A DNA stretch of 64,000 bases. Origin: UBA1858 sp963976865 (GTDB lineage Bacteria > Pseudomonadota > Gammaproteobacteria > UBA4575). Every line of letters starts with the position of its first letter. Within the stretch, counting starts at the first letter, position 1. A model generated the notes under the pieces. That model saw nothing but the letters and a program-made list of their open reading frames with translations, was not told where the DNA came from and searched no databases. Location: the NCBI GenBank assembly GCA_963976865.1, contig CAXBLY010000008.1, positions 1-64,000 on the forward strand, given 5' to 3'. The position numbers and the translations under genes are program-made. Below are positions 7,736 to 16,211 of the stretch, piece by piece.

Positions 7736-9484
7736 TTATTCTGAAAACTGTTTAATCAGCTTTTGAATATAGCTATCTTCGGGATGCCTATCCATCGCTT
7801 CTCTTAGAAGGTTTCTGGCTTCCTCGTAGTTACCTTGCGCCCAAAGCAGTTCGCCCAGGTGCCCAATAATCTCGGCATCATCCATTAAATTAAGCGCTTT
7901 ACGCAGGAAATTTTCTGCTTCCGCATAGTTACCTTTACGAAACTGAATCCAGCCCATGCTATCCATGACTGCCGGATCATTTGGCTTCAACTCATATGCG
8001 CGTTCCACATATTTTTGCGCTTCATCAATACGCAAACCACGATCAGCCAGCGTATAACCAAGCGCATTCAGCGCATTGGCGTGATCCGGATCAGACTGCA
8101 AAATTATCAGTAAATCAGACTCCAGCAGATCCACCCTGTCAATGTTCTCTGCCGTTAAAGCGCGTGCATATAACAAATCAGGATGACTGGGAAATTCCAG
8201 AAGCCCCTGGCTATACAACTCATAAGCTTCCTCGTACTGGTTGGCTTCATGAAGAATATGACCTTCAGCCAGAAAAATACGAATCACGTCTTCGGGTTGA
8301 TCCACTCTGCCACGCACATCGTTCAAATGCGCTCGTGCTTTACTTAAACCGCTTTCTTTTACGTACAGATCAGCCAGTCGCACTGCAGCATCAAGGTATA
8401 GATCCCCATAAGCGACGTCCTGATAATAAGCCACTGCCTTTTCTGTTTCTCCCAATTCTTCAGAAATACGTGCAAGATAATAATTGGATTCATCCAATCT
8501 GCGGTTGTCTTCGATCAAGGCTTTAAAATACTGTTCAGATTTGGAATATTCTTCAGCCTGCACATAAGTCAGACCCAGCATGTAAGTGATATCAGGGTCA
8601 TTTGGTCGCTGGCTTAGCAATACTTCAAACTGTTTGCCTGCATTACTGAACTGTTCAGCCTGCAACAACATCCGCGCATACCCCAGGCGTAAATCGAAAT
8701 TTTGCGGGTCTGTATCCACTAGTGTCTGCATTTCAACAAAGGCAGAGTCGTGATCACCTATTAAACTCAGTGCCCTGGCACGCAATACTCTGGCTTCGGA
8801 CAAGTCGGGTTTAAAGCCCAAAGCAAGCTCACTTTGATCAATTGCCAGCTGGTATTTTTCCGCTTTCATTGCCAGATTGGCATAAGAGAGGTGGCCGTAT
8901 GGGTTAGTGAAGTTTTTTGCTACCAGACGATTCATTAATTCAAGACTGGTATCAGTATCTTCCACACGCGACAGTGTGGCAGCGACAATGCTGTAGCCCT
9001 GGCTGGGTGAGTCCGCTGCCGCATCCATGACGGCGCTAAAATGCTTCGCTGAAGAATCAACATCACCCTGGCGCAGATATAAAACACCCAGAACCTGCTG
9101 AGCCTCTATATTCCCATCCAGCGCGTCTGACCAGCGATGCGCTATTTTCAGTGACAGCGGCCAGTCTTTGGCAAAGATGGCAATTCTCATGGCACGCTCG
9201 ATAACTTTGGGATCATCACTTAATTCGCTGGCACGACTGTATGCCTGCTTGGAGCTTTCAAGATCACCCAGCTTGCCTGACAACTCACCGGTTAATACCT
9301 CAAACATCAGCTCGCTGATGTCATCATATCTGGCAGAATCAACCTCTTTTTTAATGACTACACGATCACTGAAGGATTCGCCAACCTCATTTTTCTCTGA
9401 AGTAGTCGGCGCTGTAGCACACCCAGAAATGATGGTGGCAAGCACCACGATCAGCATATACTTACAAATATTGTCTTGAGGCAT
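7736..9484 (-). CDS. TPR-repeat outer-membrane lipoprotein
   Basis: A 582-residue protein with a signal peptide and lipobox ISGC at Cys22, then tetratricopeptide repeats over most of its length. Examples are the VLGVLYLRQGDVDSSAKHF, YLARISEELGETEKAVAYY and LNALGYTLADRGLRIDEAQ units; I judge at least eight. TPR lipoproteins just upstream of lolB are common in gammaproteobacteria and are thought to be assembly scaffolds, but the partner here is unknown. It is transcribed away from hemA across a 166-base divergent gap, so it is probably the first gene of the lolB-ispE run. Confidence 0.88.
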   Translation of the reverse strand: MPQDNICKYMLIVVLATIISGCATAPTTSEKNEVGESFSDRVVIKKEVDSARYDDISELMFEVLTGELSGKLGDLESSKQAYSRASELSDDPKVIERAMRIAIFAKDWPLSLKIAHRWSDALDGNIEAQQVLGVLYLRQGDVDSSAKHFSAVMDAAADSPSQGYSIVAATLSRVEDTDTSLELMNRLVAKNFTNPYGHLSYANLAMKAEKYQLAIDQSELALGFKPDLSEARVLRARALSLIGDHDSAFVEMQTLVDTDPQNFDLRLGYARMLLQAEQFSNAGKQFEVLLSQRPNDPDITYMLGLTYVQAEEYSKSEQYFKALIEDNRRLDESNYYLARISEELGETEKAVAYYQDVAYGDLYLDAAVRLADLYVKESGLSKARAHLNDVRGRVDQPEDVIRIFLAEGHILHEANQYEEAYELYSQGLLEFPSHPDLLYARALTAENIDRVDLLESDLLIILQSDPDHANALNALGYTLADRGLRIDEAQKYVERAYELKPNDPAVMDSMGWIQFRKGNYAEAENFLRKALNLMDDAEIIGHLGELLWAQGNYEEARNLLREAMDRHPEDSYIQKLIKQFSE

Positions 9485-9650
9485 AGTTTTGCTGTGTAAA
9501 ATAATTTATATAACTTAACGGTCTATAGACCAATTCTACGTGATTTCATATGTCATTACATGAGCGCTTTAGCAGCCACTTCTCACTTTTTGTACAAATC
9601 TCACCAGTTTATTCGCCTGGTTATGCCCAAGGTGCGCTAAAATAACCACC

Positions 9651-10913
9651 ATGTCCTTACTAACTATAGGTGTTAACCATGCTTCCGCGCCCATCGAAGT
9701 GCGTGAGCGTGTCGCTATTCCAGACTCGGCGCTACAGTCAGCGTTAAGTACGCTTGCGCGCACACCTGCTATTGAAGAAGCAGCGATTGTTTCTACCTGC
9801 AACCGTACTGAGCTGTATTGCGCTGTGGATTCGTTTGAAGCGGGCAAAATAGCTACCGTGAAATGGCTAAGTGACTTCAACAAATTGGACATCGACCATA
9901 GTCATTCGTATTTGTATAACCACAGCGATCAGGAAACAGCCAAACATATGTTCAGGGTCGCGAGCGGACTGGATTCCATGGTCCTTGGTGAGCCCCAGAT
10001 TTTAGGCCAGCTGAAACAGGCCTACCAGCATGCCGTGGGTGCAGGCACACTAGGCAAGCAACTTAACCAGTTATTTCAGCATTCATTTAATGTTGCCAAG
10101 AAAGTACGAACCCATACATCCATCGGGACTAATCCGGTATCCGTGGCATCCACAGCGGTCTCGCTGGCAAAACAGATCTTTGGCGATCTATCCAGCAGGA
10201 ATGCACTGTTTATTGGTGCCGGAGAAACCATTGAACTGGCTGCACAGCACCTGAATGCAGTCGGCGCCAATCGAATAACGATTGCCAACCGAAACATTAC
10301 ACGCGCCCAAAAGCTGGCAAATAAATTCAATGGGTTCGGTATTGGCCTGTCTTATATAGGCGAAGTATTACCAGAAAGCGATATTGTGATTACCGCAACT
10401 TCCAGTACATTGCCCATCCTAGGCAAAGGTTTACTGGAGAGAAGTTTAAAACAGCGCAAACATAAACCTATTCTAGTAATTGACCTCGCTATTCCGCGTG
10501 ACGTAGAACCTGAAGCGGCCACACTGGAAGACATCTACCTTTACAGCGTGGATGATTTAAAACAGGTTATACAGGAAAATATGCAATCAAGAATAAATGC
10601 CGCAGAAGAAGCTGAAATCATCATTGATGATGAAGTTGCAAAGTTTTATCAATGGATGCGCGGACAGGACGTGACTGACGTTATTCGCACTTATCGCGGT
10701 CAGGCCGAGCAACACAAAAATGAAGCTGTAGATAAAGCGACACGAATGTTAAATAAGGGCAAATCCACAGAAGAAACATTAAATTTCCTTGCCAACACAC
10801 TCGTCAACAAGCTATTGCATAGTCCCACCGAAGCATTAAAATCGGCGGGCGCAGAAAATCATCAGGAATTACTTGAGGCCGCTAAAAAAATTCTTGGCCT
10901 GCCTCGCGATTAA
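9651..10913 (+). CDS. hemA: Glutamyl-tRNA reductase
   Basis: A 420-residue enzyme reducing Glu-tRNA(Glu) to glutamate-1-semialdehyde, the first step of C5-pathway tetrapyrrole synthesis. GVNHASAPIEVRE opens the catalytic domain. Cys50 in STCNRTE is the thioester nucleophile. MVLGEPQILGQLK and the NADPH domain starting near LFIGAGETIELAAQHL follow. The C-terminal helical dimerisation domain is intact. It starts the hemA-prfA-prmC run, divergent from the TPR-lolB-ispE run. Haem supply fits the many haem proteins in this window. Confidence 0.97.
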   Translation: MSLLTIGVNHASAPIEVRERVAIPDSALQSALSTLARTPAIEEAAIVSTCNRTELYCAVDSFEAGKIATVKWLSDFNKLDIDHSHSYLYNHSDQETAKHMFRVASGLDSMVLGEPQILGQLKQAYQHAVGAGTLGKQLNQLFQHSFNVAKKVRTHTSIGTNPVSVASTAVSLAKQIFGDLSSRNALFIGAGETIELAAQHLNAVGANRITIANRNITRAQKLANKFNGFGIGLSYIGEVLPESDIVITATSSTLPILGKGLLERSLKQRKHKPILVIDLAIPRDVEPEAATLEDIYLYSVDDLKQVIQENMQSRINAAEEAEIIIDDEVAKFYQWMRGQDVTDVIRTYRGQAEQHKNEAVDKATRMLNKGKSTEETLNFLANTLVNKLLHSPTEALKSAGAENHQELLEAAKKILGLPRD

Positions 10914-10955
10914 TCTCGCAAATCACTTCACAACAAGCGTTTAACAAGACCTATC

Positions 10956-12041
10956 ATGAAAGATTCGATTGTCTCTAAACTTGAGTCGTTGCAGGAACGT
11001 CATCAGGAAATTTCAGGATTACTATCTGACCCTGACGTAATCTCAGACCAGAATCAGTTTAGAAAATTTTCTATGGAGTATGCGCAGCTTGAGCCTGTTG
11101 TTGTCGCATTTAGCAAATATTCTCAAACAATTGAAGATTTAGCCGCTGCCAGGGAAATGCTCACGGATGATGATGCCAGCGTACAGGAAATGGCTCAGCA
11201 GGAAATCAGTGAACTACAAAAACAGCAAGAGGATCTTGAACTTGATCTGCAAAAGCTGCTCTTGCCTAAAGACCCTTTGGATAACAGCAACGTGTTCATC
11301 GAAATTCGCGCCGGCACTGGCGGTGATGAAGCGGCAATATTTGCAGGTGATTTATTCAGAATGTATTCACGTTACGCTGAACAAAAACGCTGGACAGTTG
11401 AAGTTGTCAATACTAACGAAGGCGATCATGGTGGCTACAAAGAAGTTGTCGCACGCATAGTTGGTCAGGGAGCCTACTCATTACTTAAATTTGAATCAGG
11501 GGCCCACCGCGTACAGCGCGTACCGGAAACCGAATCCCAGGGGCGCGTGCATACATCGGCAGCAACAGTTGCGATACTGGCTGAAGCCGATGAAATCGAA
11601 GACATTGAAATAAATCCTTCCGACTTGCGCATTGATACTTTCCGCGCATCCGGTGCAGGCGGACAGCACGTTAACAAAACAGATTCAGCGATTCGGCTAA
11701 CTCATTTACCCACAGGGGTAGTGGTTGAATGCCAGGACGAGCGTTCCCAGCATAAAAATAAAGCGCGTGCCATGTCGCTGTTAAAAGCACGTCTGCTTGA
11801 TGCAGAACAGTCCAAACAGTTTGAAGAGCAGGCAGCTACCAGAAAAAGTCTAGTCGGCAGCGGTGATCGCTCGGAACGAATTCGCACTTACAACTTCCCA
11901 CAGGGACGCGTGACCGATCACAGAATCAATCTGACTTTGTATAAGCTTGATGAGTTAATGCAAGGCAACTTAAGCGAAATCATTGACCCTTTGATCAACG
12001 AACACCAGGCCGAACAACTTGCGTCTTTAAGCGACGCCTAA
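10956..12041 (+). CDS. prfA: Peptide chain release factor 1
   Basis: A 361-residue class I release factor reading UAA and UAG. The GGQ peptidyl-hydrolysis motif is at 235-237 within GAGGQHVNKT. The tripeptide codon-recognition site reads PET in RVPETESQGR (the P-x-T form, also used by other bacteria), followed by RVHTSAATVA. NFPQGRVTDHRI near the C-terminus is typical of RF1. Its partner methyltransferase prmC, which methylates the GGQ glutamine, follows 15 bases downstream. Confidence 0.97.
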   Translation: MKDSIVSKLESLQERHQEISGLLSDPDVISDQNQFRKFSMEYAQLEPVVVAFSKYSQTIEDLAAAREMLTDDDASVQEMAQQEISELQKQQEDLELDLQKLLLPKDPLDNSNVFIEIRAGTGGDEAAIFAGDLFRMYSRYAEQKRWTVEVVNTNEGDHGGYKEVVARIVGQGAYSLLKFESGAHRVQRVPETESQGRVHTSAATVAILAEADEIEDIEINPSDLRIDTFRASGAGGQHVNKTDSAIRLTHLPTGVVVECQDERSQHKNKARAMSLLKARLLDAEQSKQFEEQAATRKSLVGSGDRSERIRTYNFPQGRVTDHRINLTLYKLDELMQGNLSEIIDPLINEHQAEQLASLSDA

Positions 12042-12056
12042 ATACTGCAGAAACCC

Positions 12057-12899
12057 GTGGGCACTATTCAGGAAGCCATTCAATACGGTCAGGCGTTATT
12101 AAGCGGCAAAGTTGATAACGCCCAACACGAAGCTTACATGCTGCTCGCCCACACGATTGACAAGCGCAAAGAATTTTTAATTGCTCATTCGGACGAACAA
12201 TTAAGCGATTCATCATTTAAACATTACCAGAAATACCTGTTGCGTCGCGCCGATGGCGAACCTGCTGCCTACATTCTTCAACAAAAAGAGTTTTGGTCGT
12301 TACCCCTGAAAGTATCTCCCTCCGTATTAATTCCCAGACCAGAAACCGAACTCATGGTTGAAATTGCACTTGAGTTACTAACAGATACAGATCAGGCAAA
12401 CATTCTGGATCTTGGCACAGGTTGTGGCTGTATTGCACTGGCGTTGGCTTCAGAAAAACCACATGCACATATTACCGCCTGCGACAATTCTTCTGCATGC
12501 ATAGACATTGCAAGAACCAATGCACAAAGTCTTTCTATCAGCAATGTCACCTTCATTACCAGCAACTGGTTTGAGGCTGTAGAAACGAATAACTTCGATA
12601 TCATTATCAGCAACCCGCCATACATCTCCAGTCACGACGCAGATGTTGAATACGATGTTCAGAAATATGAACCCAGTTGCGCTCTTTTTTCTTCCAATAA
12701 TGGCCTGGATGATATATTTCATATCATTGAACACGCGCAGAATTACTTATCTCCGGGTGGCACATTACTGATCGAACATGGTTACAAGCAGGCTGACGCT
12801 ATCCGCACACATTTCAGTCAACATAATTACAGCAGCATTCGTACTTCACTCGACATGCAACACCACGAACGCGCAACCCGGGGTTCAGCACCCGCATAA
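12057..12899 (+). CDS. prmC: Release-factor glutamine N5-methyltransferase
   Basis: A 280-residue SAM methyltransferase that methylates Gln in the GGQ motif of RF1 and RF2. IPRPETELMVE is the substrate-side signature, ILDLGTGCGCIALALA is SAM motif I, and NPPY at 186-189 binds the target glutamine. It starts at GTG 12057, 15 bases after prfA. After the TAA stop the same frame stays open for another 82 codons without recognisable similarity, which I treat as non-coding. Confidence 0.96.
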   Translation: MGTIQEAIQYGQALLSGKVDNAQHEAYMLLAHTIDKRKEFLIAHSDEQLSDSSFKHYQKYLLRRADGEPAAYILQQKEFWSLPLKVSPSVLIPRPETELMVEIALELLTDTDQANILDLGTGCGCIALALASEKPHAHITACDNSSACIDIARTNAQSLSISNVTFITSNWFEAVETNNFDIIISNPPYISSHDADVEYDVQKYEPSCALFSSNNGLDDIFHIIEHAQNYLSPGGTLLIEHGYKQADAIRTHFSQHNYSSIRTSLDMQHHERATRGSAPA

Positions 12900-13292
12900 A
12901 GCCAAACTTGGCTGACCCGATCAGGCGTTCAGCGAATCGGTCTTTCAATAAAAAGATTTACAGGGTACGTGTCACAGGCAAATACACCTACAGTTTTGTT
13001 TTCATGGCACTTTCACCTTTCGGATACATTTGCCATCAACAATCATAAGGCACTGAAACCAAAACGTGATTCGCCAGGTCTCATCATTAGTAACGACGGG
13101 AAAACATTCAGCAGAACAGCAATTCAATGCTTTGGCACGAGCGATTAATGCATGGATCAACGGTTATTAATCACCGATGAGCTGTTGCACCAAATACGAC
13201 TGGATCAGGTCACATATATAAGTCCGCAGATAATCAATTAATTACAGCGGTTCGTCTTAGTGATCTACGACCTCAGCAAATAACTCAATTAT
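12900..13292. other. Intergenic stretch after prmC, no recognised gene
   Basis: Nearly 400 bases without a supported gene. The prmC frame remains open to a TAA at 13146-13148, but the translated sequence matches no family I know and has no start with a ribosome site. Another frame ends around 13168 in a short stretch reading QFNALARAINAWINGY, which looks protein-like and could be the tail of a decayed gene. Nothing here is firm. Confidence 0.3.
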
Positions 13293-13308
13293 TGTGAGCA
13301 ACATCACA
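13293..13308 (+). promoter_or_regulatory. CRP/Vfr-type binding palindrome upstream of the TlpA operon
   Basis: TGTGA (13293-13297), a 6-base spacer, then TCACA (13304-13308): both half-sites match the CRP family consensus exactly, with AT-rich flanks (ATTGTGA and TCACATTAG). It lies 56 bases before the TlpA start codon, a spacing suited to control of that operon. CRP, Vfr and some FNR-like regulators share this half-site, so the true regulator is inferred. Confidence 0.6.
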
Positions 13309-13364
13309 TTAGCTGCTTAGGTATTCACTGAGCCAGTCAACCTATCCAGAGAGGATTATTCGAA

Positions 13365-13862
13365 ATGCTTAAACTTATCAAGGTATCTGTTGTTTCTATC
13401 ATATGCACTTTTGCCACACAGTTCGCCCATTCTGCCAGCGTGGGTGAAGATGCACCTTCTTTTCGTGCCCGCTCACTGGATGGTTCCGAGACCATCAGCA
13501 AATCTGATCTTGAAGGTAAAGTTGTTTTTGTTGATTTCTGGGCATCCTGGTGTCCACCTTGCCTGAAATCATTACCTGAATTCGAAAATTTACAAACATC
13601 ATTTTCAGGCAGAGATGATGTCGTCGTGATTGCAATCAACCTTGACGAAAATGTTAAGGATGCAACAGATTTTATAAACAAGATAAATGTTTCGTACAAA
13701 ATACTTGCTGACCAGTCAGGGCAGATCCCTGAATCATTTGGCGTCAACACCATGCCTACTTCTTATGTGATTGATAAGTCTGGTGTGATTCGTTATGTAC
13801 ATAACGGGTACAAAACGGGTGATGTCTCTAAGATCAAAAATGAAATTGAAAAATTACTATGA
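13365..13862 (+). CDS. Periplasmic TlpA/ResA-like thioredoxin
   Basis: A 165-residue exported thiol-disulphide protein. The signal peptide (about 1-23, ending AHSA) is followed by the AhpC/TSA-thioredoxin fold with FWASWCPPC (Cys63 and Cys66) and the cis-proline loop TMPTSYVID. It is expected to reduce or isomerise Cys residues in the periplasm. The next gene, a lipoprotein with a Cys-rich tail, overlaps it by four bases (ATGA), so that protein is a plausible substrate, by inference from context. A GAGAGGA ribosome site precedes the ATG. It is the first gene of a four-gene operon behind a CRP-type site. Confidence 0.92.
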   Translation: MLKLIKVSVVSIICTFATQFAHSASVGEDAPSFRARSLDGSETISKSDLEGKVVFVDFWASWCPPCLKSLPEFENLQTSFSGRDDVVVIAINLDENVKDATDFINKINVSYKILADQSGQIPESFGVNTMPTSYVIDKSGVIRYVHNGYKTGDVSKIKNEIEKLL

Positions 13863-14077
13863 AAACAAACTTCTCAATCGCCTTAATTGTTCTCATAACA
13901 TTCATCGCATCTGGTTGTACTGCCGTAAAACCATGGGAACGCGGCACGCTTTCCAAAAAAGAAATGGCATGGTCACCTGACCCGCTTGCAGCCACGCTTA
14001 GTGAGCATATTTACTTTGCTAAAGAAGCTGCTGCCGGTGGATATGGATCCGCAGGAGGCGGTTGCGGTTGCAACTAA
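13859..14077 (+). CDS. DUF4266 small lipoprotein with GGGCGCN tail
   Basis: A 72-residue lipoprotein. The signal peptide ends in the lipobox ASGC at Cys20. The short mature part has VKPWERGTLSKKEMAW, then DPLAATLSEHIYFAKEAA, and a glycine-rich end finishing GGGCGCN. From memory, DUF4266 proteins share both the KPWERG and the HIYF-to-GGGCGCN elements. The two terminal Cys could bind metal, form a disulphide handled by the adjacent TlpA, or carry a modification; none of this is demonstrated here. It overlaps the TlpA stop by ATGA and precedes DUF3570 by 14 bases. Confidence 0.85.
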   Translation: MKTNFSIALIVLITFIASGCTAVKPWERGTLSKKEMAWSPDPLAATLSEHIYFAKEAAAGGYGSAGGGCGCN

Positions 14078-14091
14078 ATTAAAAAACCCAA

Positions 14092-15306
14092 ATGTCAAAC
14101 ACTAAAAAACAACCCTTAAGCCCGACCGTAGCGGCCCTGTATTCTGCCGCATTTGCACTGCCCGCATATAATAAAGCTGTAGAAGCGGCCGGAGCCCCTG
14201 ACAGCGCACCCAGTATCAGTGCGCGCGTATCAAAATATGAAGAAGACCGTCTGAGCAGTAGCAATTTCTCCGGACTGGGTGACCAGGAACGCTACGATAT
14301 AGAAATAGGCCAGGTTAGTGTTGTATACCCCATTAATGACACCATGCAACTTACTGTGGATAGTGCCTACGAAAAAATGAGTGGTGCTTCCCCCTGGTTT
14401 GTACAGCCTGATGCTGAAGGTAATCCTGTGCAGGTAATGAGTGGCGCCACCATTGACGACGAACGTTTTGATGCCAGTGCAAAACTGGACATTTACAAAG
14501 GCAAATACACCATTAGTCCAAGCGTCGGCTTCTCAACTGAAAAAGATTACCGTGCAGTATTTGGCGGAGTATCAGTCGCACGTGAGCTGGACAACAAATC
14601 TACTACCTTACGCGGTGGCATATCTGCTTCTTTTGACGAAGTTAAACCCACGTCGGACCCGGACATTGACCCTAATCGCATAGACAAAGAAGACAAAGAA
14701 AATATCAGCGCTTTTGTTGGCATTGGTCAGGTAATCAATAAGAATACCGTTGTTCAGTCAACTTTCACACTGGGACATCTGTCAGGATTTTTATCAGATC
14801 CTTACAAGCTGGTTTTCAATTCAGCAGCAGCAGGATTAAGAGACAACCGCCCGGATGAACGCACTCAGTATATATGGTCTACACAATTAAGACGTTGGTC
14901 AGAAACATTGAACGCAGCCTTACACGCGGACTATCGTTTCTATTATGACGACTGGAATATCCGCTCACACACGCTGGATGTTGGCTTTCTGAAACATACT
15001 GACAGTGGATGGAGTTTTGAATACTCAATGCGATATTACAGCCAGACACAGGCTGAATTCTACGAACCGTTTTATCAGTCTGTACGCTCAGATGGCTACT
15101 ATTCGAGTGATTATCGACTATCACCATATGGTGCACTATCATTCCGGGTAAGACTTGCTGAAACAATCAATAACTGGACGGTAGGAATATCTGCCGAGCG
15201 ATATATCAGTGATAAATCATATTCACTGCAAAGTGTCGATGTAGAAAATCCCGGTCTGGTTGACTTTACCCTATTCACATTTGGAGTGGACTACTCATTT
15301 AAATAA
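14092..15306 (+). CDS. DUF3570 outer-membrane-type protein
   Basis: A 404-residue protein with an unusual N-terminal export segment (PTVAALYSAAFALPAYNKAV). Alternating amphipathic strands follow (YDIEIGQVSVVYPI, KYTISPSVGFSTE, WTVGISAERYIS, LFTFGVDYSF), typical of a beta-barrel and ending near a C-terminal aromatic strand. Two similar sequences stand out: MSGAS (96-100) and MSGAT (116-120). SGAT followed by a hydrophobic residue resembles the FMN-attachment sites of NqrB/C and RnfG, and the next gene encodes ApbE, the enzyme that makes that linkage. Whether DUF3570 is flavinylated is inference. Function is unknown. Confidence 0.85.
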   Translation: MSNTKKQPLSPTVAALYSAAFALPAYNKAVEAAGAPDSAPSISARVSKYEEDRLSSSNFSGLGDQERYDIEIGQVSVVYPINDTMQLTVDSAYEKMSGASPWFVQPDAEGNPVQVMSGATIDDERFDASAKLDIYKGKYTISPSVGFSTEKDYRAVFGGVSVARELDNKSTTLRGGISASFDEVKPTSDPDIDPNRIDKEDKENISAFVGIGQVINKNTVVQSTFTLGHLSGFLSDPYKLVFNSAAAGLRDNRPDERTQYIWSTQLRRWSETLNAALHADYRFYYDDWNIRSHTLDVGFLKHTDSGWSFEYSMRYYSQTQAEFYEPFYQSVRSDGYYSSDYRLSPYGALSFRVRLAETINNWTVGISAERYISDKSYSLQSVDVENPGLVDFTLFTFGVDYSFK

Positions 15307-15308
15307 TC

Positions 15309-16211
15309 ATGGAAATTTATAATTTTCCATTTCGCGCGATGGGCAGTCCGTGCGAATTCCAGCTCTACACTTCAGATAAAGACACTGCTGAACACGCTTG
15401 CAAAAAAGCTCACGCGGAAGTATCGCGACTGGAAAAAAAATATTCCCGTTACCGTACCGATAGCGTCACCAGCACCATTAACAAATCTTCCGGCAATTTA
15501 ACTGGTACAAAAGTAGATAGTGAAACTGCTTTACTGCTGGATTATGCACAGGCCGTCTATAAGCAGAGTGAAGGTCTGTTTGATATTACCTCTGGCGTGT
15601 TAAGACGCGCATGGAATTTCAAATCAAATCAGTTACCCACACAGCAGCAAATCGATGAAGCCTTAAAACTGGTTGGCTGGCACTATGTTGAATGGCAACG
15701 CCCACATATTGTACTCAAGCTAAAAGGCATGGAAATTGATTTTGGTGGCTACGTAAAAGAGTACGCTGTCGATGCCGCGGCAAACACTTTACGCAGTTAT
15801 GGTATTAATGCAGGTTTGGTTGACCTGGGTGGAGACCTGAAAGTACTCGGCCCCCACCCTGATAACAAACCGTGGCAAATTGGCATTAGACATCCAAGAG
15901 ACCCGGTTAACGCCATCGCAACAACGACATTAGGCCAAGGCGCTATTGCAAGTAGCGGAGACTACGAGCGCTTTATGACGATTGAAGATAAACGTTATGC
16001 GCACATTCTCAACCCCAAAACAGGCTGGCCTGCTGAAGGATTCAGTGCGGTAAGTGTTATTGCCAGTGAATGCCTGATTGCGGGAAGCTGTTCTACAGTC
16101 GCCATGCTAAAAGGTGAAAAAGAAGGCAAAGCCTGGCTTGAGTCTTTAAAACTCCCCTACATTAGTGTTAACAAAGACATGCATGTAGAAGGTACAACCA
16201 ATATTAATTAA
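15309..16211 (+). CDS. FAD:protein FMN transferase (ApbE family)
   Basis: A 300-residue ApbE-family enzyme that transfers FMN from FAD to Thr or Ser of target proteins. Family segments are FRAMGSPCEFQL, FDITSGVLRRAW, IDFGGYVKEYAVD, LVDLGGDLKVLG, ASSGDYERFM and HILNPKTGWP. Two oddities appear. There is no signal peptide, so it may act in the cytoplasm or the start may be wrong. The usual C-terminal ADA-x-ST metal segment reads AGSCST, losing the Asp. It starts 2 bases after DUF3570, without its own ribosome site, and its end overlaps the convergent nsrR gene by 8 bases. Confidence 0.9.
   Translation: MEIYNFPFRAMGSPCEFQLYTSDKDTAEHACKKAHAEVSRLEKKYSRYRTDSVTSTINKSSGNLTGTKVDSETALLLDYAQAVYKQSEGLFDITSGVLRRAWNFKSNQLPTQQQIDEALKLVGWHYVEWQRPHIVLKLKGMEIDFGGYVKEYAVDAAANTLRSYGINAGLVDLGGDLKVLGPHPDNKPWQIGIRHPRDPVNAIATTTLGQGAIASSGDYERFMTIEDKRYAHILNPKTGWPAEGFSAVSVIASECLIAGSCSTVAMLKGEKEGKAWLESLKLPYISVNKDMHVEGTTNIN

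Noticed and set aside
11517..11535. PET instead of PAT in the RF1 codon-recognition motif
   Set aside because: Looked at as a possible recoding signal, but P-x-T with Glu occurs in ordinary RF1 proteins of other bacteria, so it is normal variation.
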